Positions 1-9,320 of a DNA stretch of 59,968 nucleotides are shown piece after piece. Origin of the DNA: Streptomyces scopuliridis RB72 (lineage in GTDB: Bacteria > Actinomycetota > Actinomycetes > Streptomycetales > Streptomycetaceae); NCBI RefSeq assembly GCF_000718095.1, contig NZ_JOEI01000034.1, forward strand, positions 1 to 59,968, read 5' to 3'. The translations under genes were made by a program, and so were the position numbers. The notes under the pieces are model-generated. The model was not told where the DNA came from and searched no databases. It saw only the letters and a program-made list of their open reading frames with translations. Position 1 is the stretch's first letter; every line of letters begins with the position of its first letter.

Positions 1-2607
1 CGACCGCCACCGCACCACATCACCCGTGCGATACATCCGCCCACCCGCGACACCACCGTACGGATCAGCGACAAACCGCTCCCCCGTCAACCCCGGACGC
101 CCCAAATACCCACGGGCCAGGCCCTCTCCCGCGATATACAGCTCACCGGTCACGCCCACCGGCACCGGACGCAACCCTGAATCCAGCACGTAGGCACGGG
201 TGTTGGACACCGGACGGCCGATCGGCGGCGTCCTCCCGTCGTCGTCCAGGCCGACGTCCGGGTCGCCGTCGGCGTCGCCGTACCAGGCCGTCGCGTAGAC
301 GGTGGCCTCCGTCGGGCCATAGATGTTGGCGATACGGCAGCCCGGCAGGGCGGCGCGGATGTCGGCGACCGCGTGTGCCGACAGTGCCTCGCCCGCCAGG
401 ACCACGGTCTCCGCGGACGCCTTCACCCCGCCGTGCGCCAGGACTTGCGCGATCGCCGAAGGCACCGCGCTGATCAGGCTGCCCGACCAGCCGTCGCCGG
501 CCCGCTCGGTGAGCGCGAGCAGATCGCGGACCACCTCGATGCTGCCGCCGCAGCACAACGGTCCGAACATCTCGAAGACGGAGACATCGAAGTTGAGCGA
601 GGTGGACGCCAGGACGCGTCGCAACTGTCGCGGCCCGATGGCGTCGGCCGCCCACGAGGCGAGGTCGACCGCGCTCGCCTGGGACACCACAACTCCCTTG
701 GGCCTGCCGGTGGAACCCGAGGTGTAGATCACGTACGCGGGGTGCGGGAGCCGTAGCGAGGTGGTGCGGTCGGCGTCGGAGGGGTTGGTGGCCGGCTGTC
801 CGGCGAGCAGTCCGGCGGTCCGCGGATCGTCGAGGAGCAGACATGTCTTGCCGGACTCGGTCACCGTGGTCCCCGCCACCGTGAGCACGAGCGAGGGGCG
901 GGCGTCGTCGAGCATGAACCCGGTCCGCTCGGCCGGGTAAGCGGGATCGATGGGAAGGTAGGCGGCCCCGGATTTGAGGACCGCGAGCAGCGCCACGATC
1001 ATCGCGTCGGAGCGGGGTACCGAGAGCGCGACGACGGTCTCGGGCCCCGCGCCTCGTTCGATCAGCAGATGTGCGAGCCGGTTGGCGCGGGCGTTCAGCT
1101 CGGCGTAGGACAGCTCACGCCCCTCGAAGACCACCGCTGTGGATTTCGGGGTACGGGCGACCTGCACCTCGAACAGCTCGGGCAGGGTGACGGACGGTAC
1201 GGGCCGTTCGGTGGCGTTCCACTCCACCAGCACCCGCTCGCGCTCCGCGGGCCGGAGGAGTTCCAGGCCGCCGACCGGCTCGTCGAGTCCGGCTCGGACC
1301 ATGCCGCCGAGGAGATCGAGGAAACGCCGCTGGTGCGCCGCGATCTCTTCGGAGCCATAGAGTTCCGGGTTCGCGTCCAGGTCGATCTTCAGGCCGCTCC
1401 CCTGGCTCCCCTGGTTCAGGCCGCTCCCCTGGCCCTGCCCGGAGCCCGCGCGGCCGTCCACGACGAGCGACAGATCGTCGACCGGGCCGCCACCGAGGTT
1501 GTGCACGGTGGTGCGGTGGCCGGCGAACCGCAGGTCGTAGTCGACCATGACGATATTGATGTGCGGGCCGGCCAAACGGTGTTCGTCGCCGGAGAGTTCG
1601 AGGTCCCGCCGCAGGTCCTCGAAGCGGTAGCGCTGGTGCTTCAGCGCGAGGTGCAGTTCCTTCGACGCCTGCCGGACGAGTTCCCGGACGGTGGTGCCCG
1701 GGTGTACTTCCAGCCGGAACGGCAGCACGTTCGACATCATGCCGGGGATGGTGCGGGTCGCCATGGCTCCGCGGGCGACGACGGGGAGGCCGAGAACGAC
1801 ATCGCGGTTGCCCGTCATCCTGTGCATGTACGCGGCGAGCGCGGCCACGGCGACAGCGGGCCAGCTGACGTCCGCCTCGCGTGCCGTAGCGCGCAGCCCG
1901 TCCAGTACCCCTTCGTCCAGAAAGGCGGTCCGCCGCTCCAGATACCGGGGCAGGCTCGGCTGCCGGTCGGCGAGGCTGCTGGGAGCGGGCAGATCGGCGA
2001 AGCGCGCCGTCCAGTACGCGCGGTCGCGCACGAACCGCTCGGAGGACCGGTAGGCGGCCTCGTCCTCGATCAGCTCCCGCAGGGATCCGAACGTCGGCTC
2101 CGGGCAGGGGTGTCCCGCCGCCAGAGCCGTGTAGAGCCCGGCCACGCGCCCGCCGATGAGGGAGAGACCGAGGCCGTCCATGACGATGTGGTGGTAGCGC
2201 TGGTACCAGAACCAGTGGTCGTCCGCCACCTTGAACAGCGCGAACGCGAACAACGGGCCGCTCGTCGGATCGACCGGCCGGCGCGCCTCGGCCCGCATCC
2301 ACTCCTCGGCGCTCGCCCGCGGATCGTCCTCGTCACTGACGTCGAAGAGGTCCATGTCCCAGTCGTCGTGCTCCTCGACGACCTGGGACGCGCTGCCGTC
2401 CTCCTCGACCACCCGGATCCGCAGCGTCTCGGCCTCGGCGACGATGCGTCGCAGCACGCTCTCGAACAGCGCCGGGTCGATCTCACCGTGGATCTCGATG
2501 TATTCGGCGATGTTAAAGATGGGATTCGTCGGATCGAGGCGCTGGGAAAGCCAGATACCGGACTGCGCGGCCGTAAGGGGCAGACGAGCAATCTGATAAC
2601 CGGTCAT
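1..2607 (-). CDS. Non-ribosomal peptide synthetase, condensation plus adenylation domain (partial, runs off the left end)
   Basis: Non-ribosomal peptide synthetase. I translated the frame directly from ATG at 2607; it stays open for 869 codons to base 1, so only the N-terminal part is visible. Residues about 8-440 are a condensation domain with the active-site motif HHIVMDG near residue 140; its opening ([14 protein letters not shown]) resembles the EntF-type condensation domain. Residues about 460-869 are an adenylation domain with [11 protein letters not shown] (A3, near 628), [11 protein letters not shown] (A5, near 761) and YRTGD (A7, near 860). By hand alignment to PheA the specificity positions read D-V-F-S-V-A-I-V-Y, which I cannot assign to a substrate. 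Starting with a condensation domain means it accepts an acyl or peptidyl group from another protein. The DrrAB-like exporter lies upstream on the same strand. Family is certain; the product is unknown. Confidence 0.95.
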   Translation of the reverse strand, partial: MTGYQIARLPLTAAQSGIWLSQRLDPTNPIFNIAEYIEIHGEIDPALFESVLRRIVAEAETLRIRVVEEDGSASQVVEEHDDWDMDLFDVSDEDDPRASAEEWMRAEARRPVDPTSGPLFAFALFKVADDHWFWYQRYHHIVMDGLGLSLIGGRVAGLYTALAAGHPCPEPTFGSLRELIEDEAAYRSSERFVRDRAYWTARFADLPAPSSLADRQPSLPRYLERRTAFLDEGVLDGLRATAREADVSWPAVAVAALAAYMHRMTGNRDVVLGLPVVARGAMATRTIPGMMSNVLPFRLEVHPGTTVRELVRQASKELHLALKHQRYRFEDLRRDLELSGDEHRLAGPHINIVMVDYDLRFAGHRTTVHNLGGGPVDDLSLVVDGRAGSGQGQGSGLNQGSQGSGLKIDLDANPELYGSEEIAAHQRRFLDLLGGMVRAGLDEPVGGLELLRPAERERVLVEWNATERPVPSVTLPELFEVQVARTPKSTAVVFEGRELSYAELNARANRLAHLLIERGAGPETVVALSVPRSDAMIVALLAVLKSGAAYLPIDPAYPAERTGFMLDDARPSLVLTVAGTTVTESGKTCLLLDDPRTAGLLAGQPATNPSDADRTTSLRLPHPAYVIYTSGSTGRPKGVVVSQASAVDLASWAADAIGPRQLRRVLASTSLNFDVSVFEMFGPLCCGGSIEVVRDLLALTERAGDGWSGSLISAVPSAIAQVLAHGGVKASAETVVLAGEALSAHAVADIRAALPGCRIANIYGPTEATVYATAWYGDADGDPDVGLDDDGRTPPIGRPVSNTRAYVLDSGLRPVPVGVTGELYIAGEGLARGYLGRPGLTGERFVADPYGGVAGGRMYRTGDVVRWRS

Positions 2608-2937
2608 GGTCCATCCGTTCTCGATCGGGCAATTGCACGGTCAATGAGGAATCGAATACGGCCGGGCAGGCCAGAAAGCCACCGGCACAACGAACTCGCG
2701 AGCCATTACATCTGTCACGGGTTAACAGCGGAGAAACCGACAGGCTCTCCCAGATATCAATCCGCGATATCAATCCGCGCACCGATAGAGGCGGGATGAT
2801 GGGGCGGGATGATGGGCGCAGGGCTGTCCCGTAATCCCCGGTGGATTCACCAAAGCGGTATGCGGCCGCCGCCGACGGGAACGCGCCGGGAATTACCGGA
2901 CGGCCCTACGGCCGGTCCCGCGGGAACTCAGCTCGCC
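2608..2937. other. Intergenic region upstream of the NRPS with two 13-bp tandem duplications
   Basis: No convincing gene. This 330-bp gap separates the exporter permease from the NRPS on the same strand and probably holds the NRPS promoter. It contains two adjacent direct duplications, both with a 13-bp period: GATATCAATCCGC at 2753-2765 and 2766-2778, and GGCGGGATGATGG at 2790-2802 and 2803-2815. Confidence 0.6.
2753..2815. repeat. Two consecutive 13-bp tandem duplications
   Basis: GATATCAATCCGC is repeated exactly at 2753 and 2766, and GGCGGGATGATGG exactly at 2790 and 2803. Two unrelated units with the same 13-bp period within 63 bp, upstream of a biosynthetic gene, could be slippage products or direct-repeat regulator sites. 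Confidence 0.85.
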
Positions 2938-3729
2938 TCAGCGAGCGGCGGCACGGCGGTACGCGCCGACTGCCGCGGGTACGACGGCGGCCAGCAGAAG
3001 GCCGCAGAGCACGAGGGACACCGGCACCGGATACTGGACGGGGAACGCCCCTTTGCCGGTGCCCGTCGTCGTGTTGCCGAACAACTCGCGACAGGCGGCC
3101 ACCACGGCGCTGACGGGATTCCACTCGCACAGCCATCGCAGCCAGCCCGGCAGACCGTCCAGCGGGATGAAGGCGTTCGACAGGAACGTCAGCGGCATGA
3201 CCAGCATGAACGCGATGGAGTTGACCGCCTCCGCGCTGCGTGCCAGCAGGCCGATGAGCGCGCCGAGCCAGGCCATGGTGTAGCCGAGCAGCAGGAGCAG
3301 CCCGAAACCGGCGAGGGCCTTGAGGAACCCCTCGTGCACCCGCCATCCCATGAGGTATCCGACGATGGCCATCGTGACGCAGGCGATGACCGCCAGCGTC
3401 AGATCGGAGAGGGTGCGCGCGATCAACACGGAGGACCGTGACATCGGCAGCGAACGGAACCGGTCGACCACACCGTTGCTGAGGTCGCCGGCGACGCCGA
3501 GAGCGGTGTTTCCCACGTTCGTGAGCATCATCTGGGTGAAGATGCCCGCCATCAGGTACGAGCGGTAGTCGCTGCCCGGCACGGAGATCGCGCTGCCGAA
3601 CAGGACGCCGAAGACCACCACGTACGCGACGGGCATCAAGGTCACGCTGAGCAGCTTCTCCGGGATGCGCACCAGGTGCTTCATGTGCCGGCCGACCAGT
3701 GCGGACACGTCACTGACAAGTTCCACCAT
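2938..3729 (-). CDS. ABC-2 type exporter permease (DrrB-like)
   Basis: Membrane subunit of a drug/natural-product ABC exporter. The 263-residue protein has about six hydrophobic segments (for example LMPVAYVVVFGVLFG near residue 32 and GLLLLLGYTMAWLGALIG further on) and the ABC-2 signature region between them, GVVDRFRSLPMSRSSVLIAR, which matches daunorubicin-resistance permeases (DrrB). It starts 12 bp after the ATPase gene on the same strand, so the two form an operon and presumably one transporter. Its position beside the NRPS suggests export of the NRPS product, or self-protection. The family is clear; the substrate is inferred only from position. Confidence 0.92.
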   Translation of the reverse strand: MVELVSDVSALVGRHMKHLVRIPEKLLSVTLMPVAYVVVFGVLFGSAISVPGSDYRSYLMAGIFTQMMLTNVGNTALGVAGDLSNGVVDRFRSLPMSRSSVLIARTLSDLTLAVIACVTMAIVGYLMGWRVHEGFLKALAGFGLLLLLGYTMAWLGALIGLLARSAEAVNSIAFMLVMPLTFLSNAFIPLDGLPGWLRWLCEWNPVSAVVAACRELFGNTTTGTGKGAFPVQYPVPVSLVLCGLLLAAVVPAAVGAYRRAAAR

Positions 3730-3741
3730 GAGGTACTCGCC

Positions 3742-4692
3742 CTACCTTTCCCTGCTGGTCGTGCCGCCGGTCAGGGCGAGGAACACACCGTCGAGCGAGG
3801 GCCGCCGGACGGCGAACCCGACGGTCCTGGCGCCCGCGGCGTCCAGCGCGGCGGCGGCCTCGGAGACCGTTTTCAGCCCGTCCCGCAGCGAGACGGAGAC
3901 CGTGCGGCTGTCCTGCGCGACGACGGGTTCGGCGGCGGCGGTCTCCCGCAGCGCCGTCACGGTCGCGGGGATGTCGCTGTCGTCCGCCAAGGACACTTCG
4001 AGCCGCTCCCCGCCGACCTTGGCCTTCAGCTCGTCCGAGGTTCCGTCGGCGATGACCCGGCCTCCGTCGATGACCGCGATGCGGTCGGCGAGCTGGTCGG
4101 CCTCTTCCAGGTACTGGGTGGTCATGAGTACGGTCACCCCGCCCGCCAGCTGCTCGCGGATCATGTCCCACAGAGTGAGCCTGCTGGTCAGGTCGAGGCC
4201 GGTGGTCGGCTCGTCGAGGAACAGCACCTTGGGCTCCGCGATGAGGCTCGCGGCCAGGTCGAGCCTGCGTCGCATGCCTCCGGAGTACGTCTTGACCTGG
4301 CGTTCCGCGGCGTGCGCGAGATCGAGCCGGTCGAGCAGTTCATCGGCACGCGCCTTCGCCGCGCGGCGGCCGAGGCGGTACAGCGTGCCGATCAGCCGAA
4401 GATTCTCCCGCCCGGTGAGCCGCTCGTCGAGGGCCGCGTACTGGCCGGTGAGGCCGATACTGCGGCGCACCTCGCGCGGCTGATCACGTACGTCGTACCC
4501 GGCCACACTCGCCCGGCCCTCGTCCGGTTCGAGCAGCGTGGCGAGCACGCGCACGGTCGTCGTCTTGCCCGCCCCATTGGGGCCCAGGATCCCCAGTAGC
4601 GTTCCGGTGGGAACGGAAAGGTCCACACCGCACAGCGCTTCGTGGCCCCCGTAACGCTTACGAAGCCCTACTGCCTCGATAGCGATTTCCAT
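3742..4692 (-). CDS. ABC exporter ATP-binding protein (DrrA-like)
   Basis: Cytoplasmic ATPase that drives the adjacent permease. The 316-residue protein has Walker A GPNGAGKTT near residue 37, signature YSGGMRRRLDLA, Walker B VLFLDEPTTGLD and a switch-region MTTQYLEEADQLAD, all typical of the daunorubicin-resistance (DrrA) subfamily. It has the C-terminal extension of that family, and length is normal. It is the first gene of the leftward operon ATPase-permease-(gap)-NRPS and is divergent from the thioesterase at 5106, sharing a 413-bp promoter region with it. Confidence 0.94.
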   Translation of the reverse strand: MEIAIEAVGLRKRYGGHEALCGVDLSVPTGTLLGILGPNGAGKTTTVRVLATLLEPDEGRASVAGYDVRDQPREVRRSIGLTGQYAALDERLTGRENLRLIGTLYRLGRRAAKARADELLDRLDLAHAAERQVKTYSGGMRRRLDLAASLIAEPKVLFLDEPTTGLDLTSRLTLWDMIREQLAGGVTVLMTTQYLEEADQLADRIAVIDGGRVIADGTSDELKAKVGGERLEVSLADDSDIPATVTALRETAAAEPVVAQDSRTVSVSLRDGLKTVSEAAAALDAAGARTVGFAVRRPSLDGVFLALTGGTTSRER

Positions 4693-5105
4693 GAATGCAC
4701 CTCACGTAGAGCTTGCGCAAAATTCCGCGGCCTCCATTCGCTCAATCGCCCTGGGGGTGGCAAGTGACTTCCGGGAAGGCAGCGCCACTAAAGCACCCCG
4801 CCCACCTCGCTGACAAGCACCTGCCAAACCTCCGTGTGACATACACCGATAATTGAACCGTGAACAATGGGGCGCTTCCACCTGGACGAGAGAGACATTT
4901 ACCCCGCGCCACTCGCCCCTCCGCCCGGTTGGTGCGGCGAGCGCCATTTGCCGTTCCGACAATGCTCCAAAAGTGCCCCCGAGGAGAACAGCAGGAGAAT
5001 ATTGCGGAACTGCTTTTTCGAGGCGTCGCCGACAACGCTGTCAACAAGCCATCCTCGGTGCGTCAGGCCCGGAGGGGCGGACGGACCATCACACTGGGGG
5101 CGCGG
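4693..5105. promoter_or_regulatory. Divergent promoter region between the exporter and the thioesterase
   Basis: No supported gene in this 413-bp gap; short open frames here lack ribosome sites and coding character. It must hold the promoters for the leftward exporter/NRPS genes and the rightward thioesterase. I see no clear palindrome or known operator. Confidence 0.5.
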
Positions 5106-5924
5106 ATGAGCGACACGAGCGAGCGGATCAGGCATGCCGGGGAGGACGGGCACGCGAGGCACCTGAGCGGCCCGGACCCCACCCCCTCCCTGGCGTGGTT
5201 CCGGCGCTTCACTCCTGTGTCCCGCCCACGTACGCGCCTGGTGTGCTTCCCGTACGCCGGCGGCGCCGCCAGCGCCTTCCGCACCTGGCCACGCCGGCTG
5301 CCGGAGACGGTCGAACTGCTGGCCGTGCAGTACCCGGGACGCCAGGACCGGCTCCAGGACCCGTGCGTCGACGACATGGACACCCTCGTGGAACCGATCG
5401 TCGAGGCACTGACGCCCTGGCTCGACCGGCCACTGGCCCTGTTCGGGCACAGCATGGGCGCCTCGGTGGCCTTCGAGGTGGCCATACGGCTCAAGGACCG
5501 GCATGGCGTGGATCCGGCCGCGCTGTTCGTCTCCGGCCGGGGAGCGCCCGGTCTCACGCGCGAATCCGCCCTCCACGAGCAGGGCGACGCGGCGCTGATC
5601 GCGGACGTGCTACGACTGGACGCGGCGGCGGCACCCGTACTGCGCGATCCGGATCTGCGGGAACTCGTCATGGGATCGATCCGCGCGGACTACCGGCTGA
5701 GCGAGACCTACCGCCCGCACCCCGACGCGTCGACCGGAGCCCCCATCACCGCTTATGTGGGGCGGGACGACCCCGACATCGCCCCGGACGACATCCGTGC
5801 CTGGGCCCGGCACACCCGCGCCGGATACAGCGAGAGGATCTTCCCGGGAAACCACTTCTACCTCGTTCCCCACGCGGCGGAGCTGATCCAGGACGTGGCG
5901 GCGAAGCTCCACACCACGGCGTAA
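5106..5924 (+). CDS. Type II thioesterase
   Basis: Editing thioesterase that removes wrongly loaded or stalled acyl groups from NRPS/PKS carrier proteins in the cytoplasm. The alpha/beta hydrolase shows the nucleophile elbow FGHSMGAS (Ser near residue 116), a likely acid in GRDDPD (near 221) and a histidine in GNHFYL (near 251). I chose ATG 5106 (272 residues), preceded by a G-rich ribosome site and giving the usual family length, over the longer open frame that begins at 4860. It lies divergently from the exporter and NRPS, the usual companions of this family. Confidence 0.93.
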   Translation: MSDTSERIRHAGEDGHARHLSGPDPTPSLAWFRRFTPVSRPRTRLVCFPYAGGAASAFRTWPRRLPETVELLAVQYPGRQDRLQDPCVDDMDTLVEPIVEALTPWLDRPLALFGHSMGASVAFEVAIRLKDRHGVDPAALFVSGRGAPGLTRESALHEQGDAALIADVLRLDAAAAPVLRDPDLRELVMGSIRADYRLSETYRPHPDASTGAPITAYVGRDDPDIAPDDIRAWARHTRAGYSERIFPGNHFYLVPHAAELIQDVAAKLHTTA

Positions 5925-6098
5925 CCAGGCCGGCGGCGGGAGGCTCCCACCACCGACCGGTCTCCAACTGGTCCCCACCACAACGGAAGAGGCGGTCGCC
6001 TCGGAGGAATCGATCGCCACTTCAGGTGAAGGAGCGGCGAAGTTGCCGCGGGGGACAGCACATGGGGTCTCCATCGAGGGTTGGTTGGTCGCTGGGCT

Positions 6099-6581
6099 TC
6101 ACTCGGCGTTGTCCATGCCGACGAACAACTTCGCGATACGCCACTCGCTTTCGGCGTTCCGCAGCGTGATCACGTAGAAGCCGGTCGTGATCACGTTCGA
6201 GGCCCCGCCCGCGTTCGACGTCAACATCAGGTAGGCCCACACCACTGCCGTGTCGGCGTCCGCACGGCGGAAGACCATGTTGACCAGGTTGTGCCTTCGC
6301 TGATCGGTTTGCGCTTCCGTTGCCTCTCGCACCAGGTCGAGAATCGCCGGGCGTCCGACGAACGGGCCCTGCTCGACCTCACCGGCGATGTTGACCGTCC
6401 AGGTGGCGTCTTCGGTCAGGACGCCCGCCAACGTCACCAGATCTCCGTGATCCAGGGCGAAGGCGTAGCGCGCCAGCGTCTGCTGGACGGCGAGCCGCTC
6501 TGCGGGGTCGAGATCCACCTTCCCCGCCGGCGTTGTGTTGAGGTGGCTGCTTCCCCAGCCGAAAGCCGCAGTTGTCGTCAT
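6099..6581 (-). CDS. SnoaL-like / NTF2-fold protein
   Basis: A small cone-shaped alpha+beta protein of the SnoaL/NTF2 superfamily, 160 residues from ATG 6581, which has AGCGAGG upstream; a longer frame to 6686 is less likely. Recognisable features are the N-terminal helix ERLAVQQTLARYAFALD, the VLTEDATWTV strand and the C-terminal sheet around VITTGFYVITL with EWRIAKL. Members include polyketide cyclases, isomerases, dehydratases and scytalone-dehydratase-like enzymes; nothing here singles out a reaction. It stands alone, converging on the thioesterase gene. Confidence 0.85.
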   Translation of the reverse strand: MTTTAAFGWGSSHLNTTPAGKVDLDPAERLAVQQTLARYAFALDHGDLVTLAGVLTEDATWTVNIAGEVEQGPFVGRPAILDLVREATEAQTDQRRHNLVNMVFRRADADTAVVWAYLMLTSNAGGASNVITTGFYVITLRNAESEWRIAKLFVGMDNAE

Positions 6582-6722
6582 ATCAAGCCTCGCTGGTGCT
6601 CGGTTGCCGGGTGAAAGATCGGGCGGGCACAGCGACAGCGGCCACCCGGCGTGCGCCGGGAGGGAGGAGGGCGGAGGGCGTGACATGAGCGGCGCGCCGC
6701 CTTGCGACCGACCGCTCCACCG

Positions 6723-6985
6723 TCAGGTCGCCGGACCGCTGCCGTCGCCGACGGTGATGTGCCGGCCGGTGATGTCGCCGTTCCGCCGGCATCAGGAATG
6801 CGACCGTCTCGGCGATCTCCTGCGGCGAACCGAGCCGGACCGCACGGGTCGGCTCGGTTCGCCGCAGCGAGCATCGCGACTGCCTGGTCGCCAGACGCGC
6901 CCCAAGCTCTCCGCGTTGGCGTCTCGATGGCCGCCGGTGCCCTGCGGACGGGCGCCGGACGCGTCGGTGAAACGGCTCGTTCCTA
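6723..6985 (-). pseudogene. Short-chain dehydrogenase (SDR) relic, C-terminal end with frameshifts
   Basis: Three reading frames on the minus strand join to give the end of an SDR. They are a piece reading GASGDQAVAMLAAAN, then RLGSPQEIAETVAFLM, then GDITGRHITVGDGSGPAT and a stop at 6723-6725. Those are the usual SDR motifs before and at the C-terminus (RxxxPxEIAxxVAFL and ITGxxxxVDGG). At least two frame changes separate them and no N-terminal part with the Rossmann GxxxGxG or YxxxK is present, so this is a truncated, non-functional fragment. It abuts the stop of the oxidoreductase gene. Confidence 0.75.
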
Positions 6986-7993
6986 AGCGACCGTGAGCAC
7001 GATCTTGCCCTGGATGTGCCCTCGGGCGGCGCGTTCGTGCGCGGCCCGGGCGTCCGCGAGCGGAAACGTGCTGTCGATCGCGACGCGGACCGTGCCCGCG
7101 TCGAGCAGGCGCCCCAGTTCGGCGAGCTGCGCGCCGTTCGAGCGGACCTGGGCGCTCGATACCGTGACGCCCAGCTTCGCGGTCTCTGCTTCGTCGAAGT
7201 CCCCTGGAAGTACGGGGAACTGGGCGCCGCCGCGCTTGAGCGTGCGCAGGAGGCGTTTGCTGTCGGGGCCGCCGACGGTGTCGAGAACGAGGTCGACGTC
7301 GTGCACGAGTTCCTCGGGACGCCTCTTGGTGTAGTCGATGAACCGGTCGGCGCCGAGCTCGTTCAGGAACGATTCATGCGCGCCCGATGCCACCGCGATG
7401 ACACGCGCACCCTTCCACTTCGCCAGCTGCAGGGCGAAGTGCCCCACGCCGCCCGCGGCGCCGTTGATGAGCACCGTCGTGTCGGCGTCGAGTGCCGTCG
7501 GGCGATGCCGTGCCTCCTGGAAGGGCGAGGGGTGATCGTGTCCGACCTCGATCAGGAACTGCCACGCGGTGAGCCCGGCCATGGGCGCCCCGGCGGCGTG
7601 CACGTGGTCGACGCCGGCCGGCTTGTGTGCGAGATCCGACGCGGGCGCGGCCACGTACTCGGCGTATGCGCTGCCGTCGAAGCTGGGAAAACGCAGAAGA
7701 CCGAAGACTTCATCACCCACGGCGAGGCCGTCCACGTCTGCGGCGACGGCCTCGACGACACCCGACACGTCCGTCCCCGGAATTACCGGCAGGCCGACCG
7801 TCGATTCCGTCTCCCCGGGCATCGTGGTCAGCCCGCCGCGCAGGTACCAGTCCGGAGGATTGACACCGACCGCGTGAACGCGAACGAGCACCTCGCCCGG
7901 CCCCGGCTCGGGAATCGGCACCTCGTCGTAACGCAGAACTTCAGGGCCGCCGTGCTCATGGAGCCGGACCGCCCTCATCGTGTGTGTCGGCAT
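6983..7993 (-). CDS. NADP-dependent oxidoreductase (quinone-reductase type MDR)
   Basis: Medium-chain dehydrogenase/reductase likely reducing quinones or activated alkenes with NADPH in the cytoplasm. Visible are the GroES-like N-domain (EVLVRVHAVGVNPPDWYLRG), the Rossmann motif INGAAGGVGHFALQLAKWKG, and DLVLDTVGG further on. No structural-zinc cysteine cluster is seen, which places it with zinc-free quinone reductases. I chose ATG 7993 (336 residues) behind GGAGAA; the open frame extends to 8173 through the operator region and is not credible there. It is divergent from the TetR gene, which probably controls it. Confidence 0.92.
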   Translation of the reverse strand: MPTHTMRAVRLHEHGGPEVLRYDEVPIPEPGPGEVLVRVHAVGVNPPDWYLRGGLTTMPGETESTVGLPVIPGTDVSGVVEAVAADVDGLAVGDEVFGLLRFPSFDGSAYAEYVAAPASDLAHKPAGVDHVHAAGAPMAGLTAWQFLIEVGHDHPSPFQEARHRPTALDADTTVLINGAAGGVGHFALQLAKWKGARVIAVASGAHESFLNELGADRFIDYTKRRPEELVHDVDLVLDTVGGPDSKRLLRTLKRGGAQFPVLPGDFDEAETAKLGVTVSSAQVRSNGAQLAELGRLLDAGTVRVAIDSTFPLADARAAHERAARGHIQGKIVLTVA

Positions 7994-8026
7994 CGTTTTC
8001 TCCTGCCCGCGCTGCGGGATACGCTT

Positions 8027-8090
8027 ATTCGGATCAGCGATCCACATAAACGGACCACTGATCCGAATATATGGACCACTGATCCGGATA
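8027..8090. promoter_or_regulatory. Three-copy operator between oxidoreductase and TetR genes
   Basis: GGACCACTGATCCGAATA at 8052-8069 and GGACCACTGATCCGGATA at 8073-8090 are direct repeats exactly 21 bp apart, two helix turns. An inverted, slightly changed copy (ATTCGGATCAGCGATCC) lies at 8027-8043. The last copy ends 14 bp before the TetR start. This is probably the TetR binding region, controlling both divergent genes. Confidence 0.75.
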
Positions 8091-8104
8091 GTCAAGGGGG
8101 ACAG

Positions 8105-8698
8105 ATGCGGGCCGACGCCAGGAAGAACCGCGACCACCTGCTCGCGGTAGCGGGCACCGCCATCACCGAGCAAGGCGTCGACGTGTCACTGCGCGACATC
8201 GCACGCAGGGCCGATGTCGGGCTCGCGACGCTGCTGCGTCACTTCCCGACGCGCGAGGCGCTGCTCGACGCCCTGCTTCGCACGAGCTTCGACGAACTGA
8301 CGGCAAGGGCAGCCGAGCTTGAGACGTCGAGTTCACCCGAAGACGCTCTCGTTTCGTGGCTACGCGACTGCGTCGCGTGGACAACCGAGTACCGGGGTGT
8401 GACCGTGCTGATGGCAGCCGCCATCGAGGACACCGAATCCGCACTCCACGCTTCGTGCGTCACCCTGCGCGCAGCCGGTGCGCGGCTCCTCACCCGTGCC
8501 CAGGCCGCGGGCATGGCGCGGAGCGATATCGATGGCACCGATTTGTTTGCGCTGGTAGCGGCGCTCGCGTGGCTCGGCGATCAACCCTCGCTCGCGCCAC
8601 GCGCCGACCACCTCTTCGATGTCGTCGCGAGCGCGATTCTGACGAGCGCGGGGAGCAGCCATGCCAAGAGGGAACGCCGCCCTCGGGCCCGTAGTTGA
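8105..8698 (+). CDS. TetR family transcriptional regulator
   Basis: DNA-binding repressor of 197 residues. The N-terminal helix-turn-helix reads VSLRDIARRADVGLATLLRH followed by FPTREALLDALL, a standard TetR signature. The C-terminal half is the ligand-binding helical domain. ATG 8105 follows AAGGGGG at good spacing; the longer frame beginning at 7016 is antisense to the oxidoreductase. Divergent layout and the repeat operator just upstream argue for autoregulation and local control of the oxidoreductase, perhaps in response to an electrophile or quinone (inference). Confidence 0.93.
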   Translation: MRADARKNRDHLLAVAGTAITEQGVDVSLRDIARRADVGLATLLRHFPTREALLDALLRTSFDELTARAAELETSSSPEDALVSWLRDCVAWTTEYRGVTVLMAAAIEDTESALHASCVTLRAAGARLLTRAQAAGMARSDIDGTDLFALVAALAWLGDQPSLAPRADHLFDVVASAILTSAGSSHAKRERRPRARS

Positions 8699-9320
8699 CA
8701 CCGTCGCGCACAGGAACCAGCGAACTCGGCCGCGCGCTCGGCGGGGAGGGGCTCGACGCCGAGTTCGCCAAGCCGGCCGAGGCCCGCGGCAATGAGTCGC
8801 GCCGCTCCCCGGGAGCACCCGGCGACCGCCGCGAAGCGGCCGACGAAGGCCGCGGCGCGCAAGCTGATCAGCGCCCTGGCCGGCTCCTGACGCTCAGCAC
8901 TCTTCACCGTCGTCGCCCTCACCCGACTCCGGCGCATCCAGGTGGCCACCTGCTCCACTCACTGAGCGACGACGAGCATGTCTACAACGAGCACAGGCCC
9001 CACCGCACCACCCACTTCCGACCCCGCATCCCCGCCCAGCCCACCGAGGACACGGCACCGACGGACCGGCCCGAGCCCGAGCCCGACGAAGGTTGAGAGG
9101 CGAACTTCAAACGGCTGCGGCAGGAGAACACCGACCTGCGCCCCACCCTCGTTCTGTACGAAGAAGCCATCCGGCAACCGACTTTCGAAAACGACTCCCT
9201 GACCTGGGACCAATCGTGGCGCCGAGCGTGCACGGCGGGGCGGCACCAGCACCCGGCTGGGGCCCCAATCATCCCTGGCGCGGGCGGCGATCAAGTGTCG
9301 GCTGAGGCTATCCTCGCTGC
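8699..9320. other. Gene-poor stretch with a possible transposon-accessory remnant
   Basis: No intact gene. On the plus strand at about 9106-9215 one frame reads FKRLRQENTDLRPTLVLYEE, then AIRQPTFENDSL. This resembles the coiled-coil end of small proteins that accompany transposon recombinases (DUF6262-like), but no start or full domain is visible. The rest (8699-9100) has open frames on both strands that I cannot match to anything. Confidence 0.35.

Noticed and set aside
1069..2799. Long plus-strand ORF of 576 codons
   Set aside because: It is the antisense of the NRPS condensation domain; the minus frame carries the HHxxxDG and adenylation motifs with normal codon use.
4853..6169. Long plus-strand ORF of 438 codons over the thioesterase
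   Set aside because: It is out of frame with the thioesterase, which has the GHSMG nucleophile and a proper start; composition is Arg/Pro/Gly-rich as for shadow frames.
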